Assembly (NCBI RefSeq): GCF_013347965.1
Contig: NZ_CP048810.1
Location: forward strand, 1,240,001 to 1,304,000
Length of the DNA: 64,000 nucleotides
Source of the DNA: Pseudomonas bijieensis
GTDB lineage: Bacteria > Pseudomonadota > Gammaproteobacteria > Pseudomonadales > Pseudomonadaceae
Direction of reading: 5' to 3'
The position numbers were made by a program, and so were the translations under genes. The notes beneath the pieces are model-generated. The model ran no database searches. It saw only the letters and a list, made by a program, of their open reading frames with translations, and was not told where the DNA came from. Shown piece by piece: positions 29,301 to 35,791 of the stretch. Position 1 is the first letter of the stretch; each line of letters opens with the position of its first letter.

Positions 29301-29942
29301 GCCTTTGATCTGGCCCTGGATCTGGCTTGGCCGGGCCTGGGGGTCGTTGACCCGGTTGAGCACGGCCCAGTCCGATTGCTGCTGGAAATCCACCGTGGTA
29401 TTGCGCCCGACGTTGAAGGTTTCCCAGTTGAGAATCGCCTTGTCGGCGGTCTGCTCGATGGTCACCGTGGTCTTGCCGCCGGCCTGGGTCTGCTGCGGTC
29501 CCTTGGCGTTGTGCCAACCCTGGGTCAGGCTGTTGTCGACCTTGAGCCCTCCCTCGCCCAAGCCGTCCGGCACGGTCTGCACCTGCCCGAACGCCGCTTG
29601 GCGTCCCGCGGCCTGGGCCGCCTGCTGGGCCGCGATGGCGGCCACGGTGTTGTTGAGATTGGTCAACGACCGCTGCAACTGCGCATTGGCCCGTTGCTGC
29701 TGCGCCAGGGGCGGCGGCATGCCTGGCTGCGCCGTCGTGGGCCGCCCCGCGCCACCGGCCTGGGACGCCCCCTTGGCGGCAAACCAGGCCGAACTGAACG
29801 CCGTGGCCGCGTGGGCATTGCCGGCCACCATCAGCAGGGCAATGGCCTGGGCCAGCGGTTTGAGCCGCAACATCGACAACTGGTCATCGCGACGTGGAGC
29901 ATTCAGGTTCGTCTGGGGTTTGCAGCGCAGCATCCTACTCAT
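17367..29942 (-). CDS. pdtA: Giant filamentous-haemagglutinin-family TpsA exoprotein (PdtA-like)
   Basis: This 4191-residue exported protein is close in length to P. aeruginosa PdtA (about 4180). It has a long N-terminal signal ending LLMVAGNAHA, then a TPS/haemagglutination domain (about 125-260) with TIEQTADKAILNWETFNVG and NRNGIIFSG. The rest is a long beta-helix of G/N/S-rich repeats and a C-terminal DUF3739-type region. A second ATG at 29933 has a better placed AAGGA site and may be the true start. Near residues 3033-3118 two tandem copies of a cysteine-bearing unit occur. TpsA proteins cross the outer membrane through a TpsB partner, which is not in this window. The DING and Hxc neighbours suggest control by phosphate limitation. 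Confidence 0.88.
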   Translation of the reverse strand: MSRMLRCKPQTNLNAPRRDDQLSMLRLKPLAQAIALLMVAGNAHAATAFSSAWFAAKGASQAGGAGRPTTAQPGMPPPLAQQQRANAQLQRSLTNLNNTVAAIAAQQAAQAAGRQAAFGQVQTVPDGLGEGGLKVDNSLTQGWHNAKGPQQTQAGGKTTVTIEQTADKAILNWETFNVGRNTTVDFQQQSDWAVLNRVNDPQARPSQIQGQIKGNGTVMLVNRNGIIFSGSSQVNVRNLAAVAANVSDEQFSKRGLYVDATGSQPTFTDAAGKVEVQQGALIETHRAATSTAGGGYALLLGSEVENAGSIITSKGQTTLAAGDSFYIRRGQGTSGNLRSTTRGNEVATSLKPGSSAGTVINSGLIQASTGDITLTGHRVEQNGVVVATSSVDTRGTVHLLNAFNDSTGSVTLGRGSATAVLLDTTGGSALDSQRNAGPAGLDGTPNNLITGQFNNLSSVVDRTDQSRVEIVSGGSVDFQNGSITLATGGQVAVSAAGRSLVRDGAVIDVSGAIGVKVAMESNSIKVNVQGNEQRDAPVNRDGGKLTNNDVWVDVRDLIYVPAGTNGYATDRWYTAGGLLEVGGYLGTRGHSVGEWAAQGGTLTFTGNDVVTQQAAQLNLSGGTLDVQSGYVRQSWLKGADGRLYELSKAPGDMLYTGIYKGYEDHSQRWGQTDYYYNPLIAPRERFEAGYTVGRDAGKLVVSTRNAVLEGQIVGEVYQGERQTQAPNLNLDGYQQSQNAVARRAQLWVGSYTPIYDKTSGVINSGLNPTFDQVTVGKVTEKIAAGLDLTSAVGSDRQGKLVLDNELLNGFQLGAVKVAAAQGIKVDGTLKVADGGDITLYAPQVEVNADLTARGGRIALGNVLKQVRADNFQMGDVVLSPVTGQRAVVTLGEGVTLNTAGRWSNLLLDGNDRQGLPFLNGGTVSVRSSGDIDVRQGSLIDVSSGAAVMADGKTRGGKGGDLTLTASTGTFSGNGALNLDGELRGTGVNGGGTLTLAASKVLIGNSGSPLEPGTLQLGGDFFDKGFSAYDITGNQGLTVADGTQVDVTMPVYRFGEQALSTGSDAEPVEALQRWTPELYQEDAIKGVLTQRRGASLSLTAGSANASAADMASTVLNLGKGSVISVDPGQGIDVRSIGQLTANGTLNAWGGRVSLTGLSVIGADGEGANAQGHGRSIWLGEQALIDVSSRAVTAQDMRGQTYGLVRDGGQIVIGGQIDAAKGSASASELFVVVREGARLQADGSQAVLDIAGQGRTAVASNGGSISLASANGLYLDGDFSARSGGAGAAGGKLSVALETPYYVKNAASDRVMKVRELVLGQTAPASLLEGNAETAADSLVYGYGRLGVDQVQSGGFDSLALLSNGLLSIEGDVSLSLGQSLSLYARSFVTSADAPNARAQLNASHVLLSGPAANLLNRDNYVRPVVDGGVSLQMNKAVCSVNADLLDVQGNVTFSSKGAVRQADGSTVELERAGFDRVQLSSRGDVRFLAGFSGEGLPEGFTTQLVTSADMILQAAQLYPATGVGARVLAGYGWGRDPVSNIPLYDPTRSLVISRTTQVVPQVPYSVFGRLQLGSAKIEQGGVVRAPLGLLEVGTNNSLAGVSARVDLLPGSLTSVSGQGLVLPYGGTVDGQSYQYAGKKVVLLGQGAVPSTTGDLNIGVILGGKSVAAQEGSVLDLSGGGELLGAGFISGRGGSTDARFNPLVQIGANGGFTLPGLSTNPVYAIVPGNQSAYAPVAPEGGAVDPRVGQQITISAGVPGLAAGTYTLMPSTYALLPGAFRVEVNGLAGQGSTTGAQQMRNGSWTTAGVLSVANTGQRNSLSSQVILTSGEVLRRYSQYNETSYAQFAMADAARLGVPRAMLPIDAKTLKLSLSAGAGDQAFSFKGIGKFAPQKGGYGGIVAVVGSTGSALEVVADGRGATAGFEGVTLNAESLNALNASRQVIGGLFSISYGQSGNYVIPQFDMSRNVILREGATLAAPEVFLLASGGEVLVEQGAAINTIGRGAAAYDARDGFIYSLLKDFNMLAASNGLLNVLAPPSGSSGSVNIGGCSLTSCSGVTRIHSEGSIVAATGGGLQLNDQVRYGTRHLTLALSNINVGTAQALSDAATRQVLPAGLTLSQTVLDRLLRGDIQYGAPALETLELSAREALNFYGTVSLDTYDPTTGKSRLNNLMLSTPAIYGAGSANDVATIRTANLIWNGAVGAPGSVIAGGAGTGAGRLDIQAQRIEFGYGDFAQPSSVTTLNRLALGFANVNLSASERLTANHKGSLAVYQSQGAYDAKTGYAYNGGNLNILTPLLTGEAGSVNRITAGGTLNVTGASATPSTVSGLGGELSLKGASLNLASAVVLPSGKLTLSATDDLTLADEALIDVAGRTVTFNDVTRYSAGGEVILQSQNGNIRQADGSSIDLSARNNQAGRLSAVALDEAAGIVDLQGRILGSSTGEYDAGGTAMPYLAGGVEIQAQRLGGSGSLSEQFAALNQRLNDGQVFGSRGFQLKQGDLVIGNELKASTLSVSLDNGSLLVNGKVDASGERVGSIYLAAQNALTLGSGAVLDAHGRRLRVDSYGKIIESPNRAIVDLTAREGLLSLGNGARIDLRHGTEVALGGAPGMNDGRARGTLQLSAPRLGGVSGGDVAVDASGALDIQGARSISLVAMWQYSDAPLIDVPAASGKPYQVINQAWLDDVHDDNAVFITNALDNDDLLQRKLVGLNNSRYRDVLHLRPGVEVVSATADGDLVVQGDLDLSRYRYESLNPHSVLSGVYGSGESGSLTLRAGGDLNIYGSITDGFAQPPGTNDDKGWVLLPGIDFAAGDIVVPGTGVTLADDTAFPAGSVLNFDVPLKGATLAAGTRLPVAATLDQPLVLPAGTVLAAAVHDASGNLLFAAGTLLASTQTLEAGTVLGAGSLLGSSATIGSLIWPKGVALPGIADASNGLTNVLRLNGTLALSVGSKIPSGTDIKLPAGVESVQLRPEVAGSNWAIAPMLAEGSQSWSLRLVAGADTRAADSRVVQPVLAGGDLHLADSHYGMFGKAGAGGLVWTEEGAENFGDPSLAGKFIDFENVAYPGMCEDSPSFCKASSGFVWTEEGAENFLGDPSYAGQPIDFENVAYPGMCDETPSFCKAVGQTEYKPGSQRWSVIRTGAADLELLSAGDLKMDSLYGVYTAGSSASETYANDPYNQPKALGAAGKVLNDALGENEQFVDGGTNSLYRAWYPDFGGNLTLNVGGSLTGNTMDVLTGSGNTRPNPGDLGYDTASVGNWLWRQGNGSVSTGTQAQPAAWWINFGSYTAAQNGKADLMVGFTGFGTLGGGNLNVQVAGDAGVLEKMAGSLLDPRSNSRSQGLVFAVGSTGRVGTDGSLQLTGGGDLNLRVSGALNPNSVFATGHLNGAVINLRGHAQIDSGAIGRIDLLYGNRAPVQSPGETRAYDSFKSTRGSATGGLTLMPGDATFDLRTLGDLVVMDVADPGRAPMMSVSPFKSGATNGSGTSWFTLWTANTAIDLWSSGGNLTPLVSEIETDLAVVYPSILRAVAASGSLYYGEAMRLDRGNYDGSNRPALLLAPGINSELQFLAGDSIYGGDLTVSRSGASSTAMATPLRPAFMGRVNGSVVVSNLSADANRVPPDASTLPLFAFDSSSASSEWALNSDPARFYAIKGDLLAVNSGRAMTFTTTNDSRLGQTYYEGTGSVRMMAGRDIVSSGTPLSGGKGGLPDVGAYTSTGNLFIHNNATDISIVSAGRDILYSNFNVAGPGLLEITAGRNILMDDKVSITSIGAVVPGDSRSGASLVLQAGAGLNGADYQRFVKAYLDPANQALAGVPLANQDGKVAKTYEAELVDWLEKRFGFSGDTEQARSFFAALPAEQQRVFARDVYFAELKAAGREYNEAGGVRQGSYLRGREAIDLLFPSKDVAGNAITYKGDITMFGGAGVHTDFGGSIQMLTPGGGQTFGIEGNAPPSTAGVITQGEGDIQLYAHDSILLGQSRIMTTFGGSILGWSAQGDINAGRGSKTTVVYTPPKRLYDTWGNVTLSPSVPSTGAGIATLNPIAEVAPGDIDLIAPLGTIDAGEAGIRVSGNVNIAALTVVNAANIQTQGKSTGVPLAASVNTGAITSASSAASSATQAAEDVARQQQNAARQNQASVFTVQVVSFGSEQLAPSRDGASREAPRAYDPASPVQVLGAGPLDEQNRQRLTEEERGRLSL
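20590..20845 (-). repeat. Tandem cysteine-containing repeat within the giant adhesin
   Basis: Two copies, offset by about 136 bases, encode VWTEEGAENF, then GDPS-AG and IDFENVAYPGMC, and end in PSFCKA. Each has two cysteines, rare in the rest of this Cys-poor protein. Confidence 0.8.
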
Positions 29943-30043
29943 CCTTTCGGGTTCGCTCTAAGGGGCGCAACGCAGTGCCATCAAGCTGCCAGCGTTGGTT
30001 ATAGGGGATAGGCGGTTACAGAGGGGCGGGACCGAACGCTTGT

Positions 30044-30058
30044 CATGAAAATTTCATG
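30044..30058. promoter_or_regulatory. Palindrome CATGAAA-A-TTTCATG upstream of pdtA
   Basis: A perfect inverted repeat about 100 bp upstream of the adhesin start. The overlapping plus-strand reading TTGTCAT-GAAA-ATTTCAT resembles a Pho box (7-4-7 direct repeat) but points away from pdtA, so its assignment is weak. Confidence 0.25.
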
Positions 30059-30144
30059 TGGCTGTGTCGGTACGGATGTCAGGCAAAGATCGCAACGACT
30101 TGCGCCGTTGCTGATCGATGTTTTGAGTTGCTCCCAGCATGGTT

Positions 30145-31314
30145 TTACAGCGGACGACCTATGCCATTGCATACGTTAGGGTTACCGATGCTTAAGGGGT
30201 TGGCAGCCGTCAGGAAAGTGGTGCGGATTGCGGTTTTCCAGGCGGCTGGTAACGGCACCAGACGGTTGGCGGTGATAGCCGCGTCGTTATTGATGGTAAG
30301 GAAAGCGTTGTAGTGACGGGTAAAGAAGTTACGCACCTGTGTGCTCTGGGCGACGTCGGCATAGCACTGGCTAAAGATCACGTTGGTGAAGCCAAGAATG
30401 GGGTAGCCGGTGATTGGGAAAGGCACCACGCTTGGGTCATTTGGGCTGGTAGTCGCGGAGAATACCGGCACCCAGGCGTTTGGATTCGAGCGATTAGCGG
30501 TGGCAGGAACAGCGATTGCGGCTATAGCTGCCGAAATATTCGCTGGCGCAGGAGAAACACCGGCAACCCGGGCCACTTTTGTGGCGTCATCCAGGCCAGC
30601 CAAGGTCGATGCCGCATACGCCGGGCTCATGTAAGTGATAGCACCTTGAGTCGCGCTCACTGCATACATGGCTCCTTCACTATGAACGGCCGATAGAGCA
30701 CCGGCCGGCGGCCCACCGCTGTAACTGGAGGCAAAGTTGGTGGTGACGGAGAAGGTGCCTGTTTCCGCGCACTTGGCGTTCAGGAAGCGGGTGAATAGCT
30801 CCGTGGTTCCGCTGCTCTCGGCACGGTAAACCACAGTGATTGGACCTTTACGGCCAGAGCCGGTGATCTGGCTCCAATCGATCAGACGACCGGAGAATAC
30901 ACCGCACAACTGGTTGACACTCAAGTCGATGCCTGCCGCGCCGGCCTTGTTGAACGGAATGGCGATTGAAGTGGCAGCCGAAGGCACCTGGATCAATGGA
31001 CCCCAGGCCGCGCCATGAGCGAAGGCATAAGTGTCCAACTCGACGGGTCTGAGCTTTGAGTCACTGGCGACCCAATGCACGTTCTTGGTGGTAATCCCAC
31101 CCACGAACTTGCTGTAATCGTTATTCAGAAAAGCGATCTTGCCCGCACCGCTGCCCACACCGATGTAGGGAGCGAAACCAGCGGTCAACACTCCGGCTGT
31201 CTGGTAAAGCGGCTGAGGCAAGGTCGTTCCACCGCCATTGATATCCGCCATTGCCAACGGCGCGCATAGGCCGCTGCACAACACTGCAACCGTTCGGAAA
31301 AAATGCTTGGGCAT
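30145..31314 (-). CDS. DING family phosphate-binding protein / alkaline phosphatase (paralogue 1)
   Basis: This 389-residue protein has a signal peptide MPKHFFRTVAVLCSGLCAPLAMA and a mature N-terminus that reads DINGGGTTLPQPLY, the hallmark of DING proteins (PstS-like fold). The phosphate-binding loop region VYRAESSGTTELFTRF and the C-terminus NVCNGIGRPL are conserved. In P. aeruginosa the DING-type LapA and LapB proteins are encoded beside the hxc genes, are made under low phosphate and leave the cell through Hxc. The same arrangement here predicts secretion by the Hxc system. Cysteines (LCGVF, AKCAE, SQCYA, VCNG) probably form disulfides. It is very similar to the next gene, pointing to duplication. 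Confidence 0.85.
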   Translation of the reverse strand: MPKHFFRTVAVLCSGLCAPLAMADINGGGTTLPQPLYQTAGVLTAGFAPYIGVGSGAGKIAFLNNDYSKFVGGITTKNVHWVASDSKLRPVELDTYAFAHGAAWGPLIQVPSAATSIAIPFNKAGAAGIDLSVNQLCGVFSGRLIDWSQITGSGRKGPITVVYRAESSGTTELFTRFLNAKCAETGTFSVTTNFASSYSGGPPAGALSAVHSEGAMYAVSATQGAITYMSPAYAASTLAGLDDATKVARVAGVSPAPANISAAIAAIAVPATANRSNPNAWVPVFSATTSPNDPSVVPFPITGYPILGFTNVIFSQCYADVAQSTQVRNFFTRHYNAFLTINNDAAITANRLVPLPAAWKTAIRTTFLTAANPLSIGNPNVCNGIGRPL

Positions 31315-31469
31315 GACAAGACTCCTGTCTTGAAATGCTGCGCCCTATCCGAGTCGTTCGGGCTGTAGCGCAGCTGAAAGGGGCGAAACGAGCACCATTA
31401 ACTACGAGGAAATCAGCAACGGCTTGCGCCGTTGCTGATTGGTATTGCGTGTCGCTCAGGCGTGGTGTG

Positions 31470-32651
31470 TTACAGCGGACGACCGATACCGTTGCAGACG
31501 TTTGTGTTACCGATGCTTTGCGCGCTGGAAGTGGTCAGGAAGCTGCCACGGATGGCGGATTTCCAAGCACCTGGCAGTGGTACAAAGCGGTTAGCGGTGA
31601 TAGCCGCATCGTTGCTGCTGGCCGCAGTGGCGTTGTAGTGACGGGTGAAGAAGTCACGCACCTGCGTGGATTGGGCAGCGTTGGCATAGCACTGGCTGAA
31701 GATCACGTTGGTGAAGCCCAGGATCGGATAGCCGGTGGTTGGGTAAGCCACGACGCTCGGATCGTTAGGGTTGGTGGTTGCAGCGAACACCGGCACCCAG
31801 GCGTTCGGGTTGGCGCGGTTGGCGGCGGCTGGTACTGGAACAGCAGCGATGGCAGTCGAAACGTTAGCTGGGGCTGGGGAAACACCGGCAACACGGGCGA
31901 CCTTAGTGGCGTCGTCCAAGCCGGCCAAGGTGGTGGCGGCGTAGTCCGGGCTCATGTAGGTGATACGACCCTGAGCAGCGTTCACAGCAGTCATCACAGC
32001 CTGGCTGCCAGTGGCGGAAACGGCACCGGAGGGCAGCCCGCCGCTGAAACTGGACGCGAAGTTGGTGGTGATTGCGAACTTAGCGTTGTTAGGTTCAGCG
32101 CACTTGGCGTTCAGGAAACGAGTGAACAGCTCAGTGGTACCGCTGCTCTCAGCACGATAAACCACGGTAATTGCGCCAGTACGGCCCGAACCGGTGATCT
32201 GGCTCCAGTCGTTCAGACGGCCGGAGAACACGCCACACAACTGATCAACGCTCAAGTTGACGTTAGCAGTGCCGGTCTTGTTGAAAGGAACGGCAACCGA
32301 AGTGGCGACCGAAGGCACCTGGATCAACGGACCCCAGGCAGTACCATGATTGGCAACGTAGCCATCCAATTCAGCCTGGCTGAGCTTCGAATCGCTGCCT
32401 GCCCAGTGCACTTTCTTGCCGCTGGTGTCGCCAGGCACCAACTTGGTGTAGTCGTTGTTCAGGAAAGCCAGTTTGCCGTTACCGCTGCCCACACCGATGT
32501 AAGGGGCAAAACCGGTGGTGAGTACACCAGCAGTCTGGTACAGCGGCTGAGGCAAGGTAGCACCACCGCCATTGACATCAGCCATGGCGGCCTGAGCGGC
32601 GCAGAGGCCGGCGAGGGTCAGGGATACCGCGAGAACGTTGCGCTTAAACAT
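31470..32651 (-). CDS. DING family phosphate-binding protein / alkaline phosphatase (paralogue 2)
   Basis: This 393-residue protein has a signal peptide ending in AAQAAMA and a mature start DVNGGGATLPQPLY, with I to V at the second position of the DING motif. The remainder closely follows paralogue 1, including VYRAESSGTTELFTRF and the ending VCNGIGRPL. The ATG follows an AGGAGA site. It lies upstream of paralogue 1 on the same strand with about 155 bases between. A candidate Pho box stands about 120 bp upstream (32773-32790). By analogy with LapA/LapB it is a likely Hxc substrate and part of phosphate scavenging. Confidence 0.85.
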   Translation of the reverse strand: MFKRNVLAVSLTLAGLCAAQAAMADVNGGGATLPQPLYQTAGVLTTGFAPYIGVGSGNGKLAFLNNDYTKLVPGDTSGKKVHWAGSDSKLSQAELDGYVANHGTAWGPLIQVPSVATSVAVPFNKTGTANVNLSVDQLCGVFSGRLNDWSQITGSGRTGAITVVYRAESSGTTELFTRFLNAKCAEPNNAKFAITTNFASSFSGGLPSGAVSATGSQAVMTAVNAAQGRITYMSPDYAATTLAGLDDATKVARVAGVSPAPANVSTAIAAVPVPAAANRANPNAWVPVFAATTNPNDPSVVAYPTTGYPILGFTNVIFSQCYANAAQSTQVRDFFTRHYNATAASSNDAAITANRFVPLPGAWKSAIRGSFLTTSSAQSIGNTNVCNGIGRPL

Positions 32652-32772
32652 GAAGAATCTCCTTTCATCGTGTTCGTACGTAGGTTGGGTGACGCGTGCT
32701 TGCCGTCATGGCGCTCGGTCCTGTGCCGATGGCGATGGGGTGAGGCCATGGGTTAGAAATTCGCAGTTTCCG

Positions 32773-32790
32773 GTGACAGATAAAGGAAAA
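32773..32790 (-). promoter_or_regulatory. Candidate Pho box upstream of DING paralogue 2
   Basis: The minus strand reads TTTTCCT-TTAT-CTGTCAC: one strong half-site and one weak one in the 7-4-7 spacing of PhoB sites, oriented toward the DING gene. Confidence 0.4.
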
Positions 32791-33012
32791 AACCTCGGGA
32801 GCTGAGGGCTGTTTTTCGGGTTTTTTCCTCGGGTGTTCGAGGGCTCTGGACCGTGGGTTCAGGCGGATTTTTCGAGGGGATGGCAAGGGCTGGTCGTGGA
32901 GGTGGCGGCGGACGGTTGGCGGGCGGCGGAAGATGACAGAACGAGGAACCCGAGTTTGGCAACGGGAAGGCTCGGGAGGTGTTGCATCCCTGCAAAATAA
33001 CTGGCTGCTTTT

Positions 33013-33146
33013 TGTGGCGAGGGAGCTTGCTCCCGCTGGGTTGCGAAGCGACCCCAAACAGGTCGAACGCGCTTCGCCTGATGTACCGAGGTGTCAGGTT
33101 TTGGGGCTGCTGCGCAGCCCAGCGGGAGCAAGCTCCCTCGCCACGG
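33013..33146. repeat. REP pair downstream of hxcS
   Basis: Arms gtggcgagggagcttgctcc and gggagcaagctccctcgcca in inverted orientation. Confidence 0.88.
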
Positions 33147-33160
33147 TTTTTGCGCGGCGG

Positions 33161-34372
33161 CTATTGCACCAACTGGTTGATCTCGATAATCGGCAACAAC
33201 ACCGCCATGACGATCACCAGCACCACGCCGCCCATGACCACAATCATCAACGGCTCCAGCAGCGCGGTCATGCCCATGGCCCGGCGTTCGATGTCTCGGG
33301 ACAGGGTTTGCGCGGCGCGTTCGAGCATCGGTGGCAGGCAGCCGGTTTTCTCGCCACTGGCGATCAGGTGGATCAGCACCGGCGGGAAGACTTTTTCCAC
33401 CCGCAACGCTGCGGCCAGGTTGACCCCTTCGCGGACCTTGGCCGTGGCATCGCTGACACTCAGGCTCAGGCGGTCGTTGGACAGCGTCTGGCGCGCCGCC
33501 TCCAGGGCCCGCAGCAACGGCACCCCGGCGCCGCCAAGAATCGCCAGGGTCGAGGCAAAGCGCGCGGTGTTGAGGCCCAGCACGAAACGCCCGATCAGCG
33601 GCAGGCGCAACACCCTTGCGTGCCAGCTCAAGCGTGCCTGCGGGTTGCGCAAATACATCCGCCAACCCCAGAACCCACCGGCCAAAATGCCGAAACACAG
33701 CCAGCCCCAGGCACGGATGAAGTCACTGGCGGTCAGCATCGCCACGGTCAATCCGGGCAGGTCCTGCCGAGCCTGGGAAAACGCGCTGACCACCTGCGGC
33801 ACGACGTAGCTGAGGAGGAAAATCACAATGGCGATCGACACCAACCCCACTACACCCGGATAGATGAACGCCGTGAGGATCTTGCCCCGCAGGTTGTTGC
33901 GCTCCTCGATGTAATCCGCCAATCGCTCCATGACCTGGGCCAGGTCGCCGGACTCCTCTCCGGCGGCAATCAACGCCCGGTAGATTTCCGGAAAATCCCG
34001 TGGCCGCGCAGCCAAGGCTTCGGCCAGACGCATGCCGCTGCGCACATCGGCGCGCACTGCGCTGAGGGTCTGGGCGATGTGCTTGCGCTCGGCCTGCTCC
34101 ACCGTGGCGCTCAACGCCGCCTCCAACGGCAGGCTCGCCCCCAGCAGGCTCGCCAGTTGCCGGGTGGCCCAGGCCAGGTCGTTGTCCGATAGCTTGGCGC
34201 TGAATAGTCCACCGCCATTGGCCTGCGTCGTGTTGCGCTCCAACTGCACCTGCAACGCGGTCAATCCGCGACTGCGTAACAGGTTGAAAGCGGCTCCCTG
34301 GCTGTCGGCTTCCAAGTGTCCGGATTCGATCTTGCCCTGGGCGTCGGCGGCCTCGAAACGGTAGCGATTCAT
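33161..34372 (-). CDS. hxcS: HxcS, type II secretion inner-membrane platform protein (GspF)
   Basis: This 403-residue GspF/PilC-family protein has two repeated T2SSF domains (about 70-190 and 270-395) and three membrane helices (about 170-190, 218-238, 375-398). Conserved segments are ATRQLASLLGASLPLEAAL, GEESGDLAQVMERLADY and the second-domain GEKTGCLPPMLERAA. It forms the platform that couples the HxcR ATPase to the pseudopilus. Its start overlaps the hxcR stop by one base. It is the last gene of the leftward hxc operon, which matches P. aeruginosa order. Confidence 0.92.
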   Translation of the reverse strand: MNRYRFEAADAQGKIESGHLEADSQGAAFNLLRSRGLTALQVQLERNTTQANGGGLFSAKLSDNDLAWATRQLASLLGASLPLEAALSATVEQAERKHIAQTLSAVRADVRSGMRLAEALAARPRDFPEIYRALIAAGEESGDLAQVMERLADYIEERNNLRGKILTAFIYPGVVGLVSIAIVIFLLSYVVPQVVSAFSQARQDLPGLTVAMLTASDFIRAWGWLCFGILAGGFWGWRMYLRNPQARLSWHARVLRLPLIGRFVLGLNTARFASTLAILGGAGVPLLRALEAARQTLSNDRLSLSVSDATAKVREGVNLAAALRVEKVFPPVLIHLIASGEKTGCLPPMLERAAQTLSRDIERRAMGMTALLEPLMIVVMGGVVLVIVMAVLLPIIEINQLVQ

Positions 34373-35791
34373 CAGGCGTCCCGTGTCACGCGCAGGATTT
34401 CTTCAGGGGCGGTGGCGCCGCTGCGCACCCAGCGCTCACCGTCCTCGCGCATGCTGAACATGCCGGCCTGGCGAGCGGCGGCGCGCAGGGCCTGCTCCCC
34501 TGCCCCCTGGTGGATCAGCGTGCGGATGTCGTCGTCGATGCAGAACAGTTCGTGGATGCCGGTGCGCCCGCTGTAGCCGGTCTGGTTGCAGCTCGGGCAG
34601 CCCACCGGACGCCACGTGCCAGGCGTGGCCGGATCGGGCTGTTTGCACTGCGGGCAGAGCCTGCGGACCAGGCGCTGGGCCAGTACGCCGAGCATCGACG
34701 AGGCCAGCAGGAACGGCTCGACGCCCATGTCGATCAGGCGGTTGATGGCCGACACCGCATCGTTAGTGTGCAGCGTGGCCAGCACCAAGTGACCGGTGAG
34801 GGACGCCTGCACGGCGATTTGCGCGGTCTCCAGGTCGCGGATTTCACCGATCATGATGATGTCCGGGTCCTGGCGCAGGATCGCGCGCAGGGCCAGGGCG
34901 AAAGTCATGTCGATCTTGGCGTTGACCTGGATCTGGCTGATACCCGGCAGGTCGTACTCCACCGGGTCTTCCACGGTGAGGATGTTGTGCACGCTGGCGT
35001 CCAGCCGGGCCAGGGCGGCGTAGAGGCTGGTGGTCTTGCCACTGCCGGTGGGGCCGGTGACCAGCACGATGCCGTGGGGCTGGCGGATCAGGTGGTCGAG
35101 CTTGCCCAGCACGTCCGGGTCCATGCCCAGGGTTTCCAGTTGCAGGCGCCCGGCCTGCTTGTCCAGCAGGCGCATCACCACCCGTTCGCCATGGCCGGTG
35201 GGCACCGTCGAAACCCGGATGTCGATCGGACGTCCGGCCACGCGCAAGGCAATGCGGCCGTCCTGGGGCAGGCGTTTTTCGGCGATGTCGAGCTGGGCCA
35301 TGATCTTGATCCGCGACACCAGCGCGCCGTGCAGGGCCTTGCGTGGCGAAACCACGTCGCGCAGGGTGCCGTCGACCCGATAGCGCACCACCGAATGGCT
35401 TTCGTAGGGTTCGATGTGAATGTCGCTGGCCTCGTCCCGTGCGGCCTGGGTCAGCAAGGCGTTGATCATGCGGATCACTGGCGCGCCGTCCTGGGTGTCC
35501 AGCAGGTCGGTGATTTCCGGGATGTCCTGCATCAGCCGGTCGAGATCGACTTCGTTTTCCGCCGCGCCCACCACGGCGGCGGCACTGCCGGTGTCGGCGT
35601 AGGCGCTGTTGAGCAGTCCGTCGAGCTCCTCGTCGCGCACCCGCTCCAGCCGCACCTCGCCAAACTGGCGACGCACTTCACTGATGGACCAGCCCGGAGT
35701 GGAGGGACATACCATTAGCACCGCGCCTTCGGCGGACTGACGCAGCACCAGGCGCTGGGCCTTGGCCCAGGCGTATGGGAGGGGTGTTCAT
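34372..35791 (-). CDS. hxcR: HxcR, type II secretion ATPase (GspE), with apparent 5' frameshift
   Basis: This secretion ATPase has Walker A GPTGSGKTT, the Asp box ILTVEDPVEY, Walker B DIIMIGEIRD, a His box TLHTND and a tetracysteine zinc site (CPQC, then CPSC). The uninterrupted frame begins only at a GTG at 35748 (458 residues). However, an ATG at 35791 overlaps the hxcQ stop as ATGA, as between other genes of the operon. Reading from it after removal of one base in the G4 run at 35781-35784 gives MNTLPYAWAKAQRLVLRQ, a plausible GspE N-terminus joined to the main frame. So one extra base probably lies there. If real, initiation at GTG would lose about 14 residues and leave all catalytic motifs. 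Confidence 0.85.

Larger units (their letters stand above)
32652..33160. other. Intergenic stretch with candidate Pho box, hairpin and REP pair
   Basis: No gene is seen. It contains the candidate Pho box at 32773-32790, an inverted repeat GGAAAAAACC (32785-32794) / GGTTTTTTCC (32819-32828) that could be a terminator for hxcS, and a REP pair at 33013-33146. Confidence 0.55.

Noticed and set aside
18600..29961. Many long plus-strand frames opposite the giant adhesin
   Set aside because: They are shadows of a low-stop, GC-rich repetitive coding sequence; none has a start signal or a family match.
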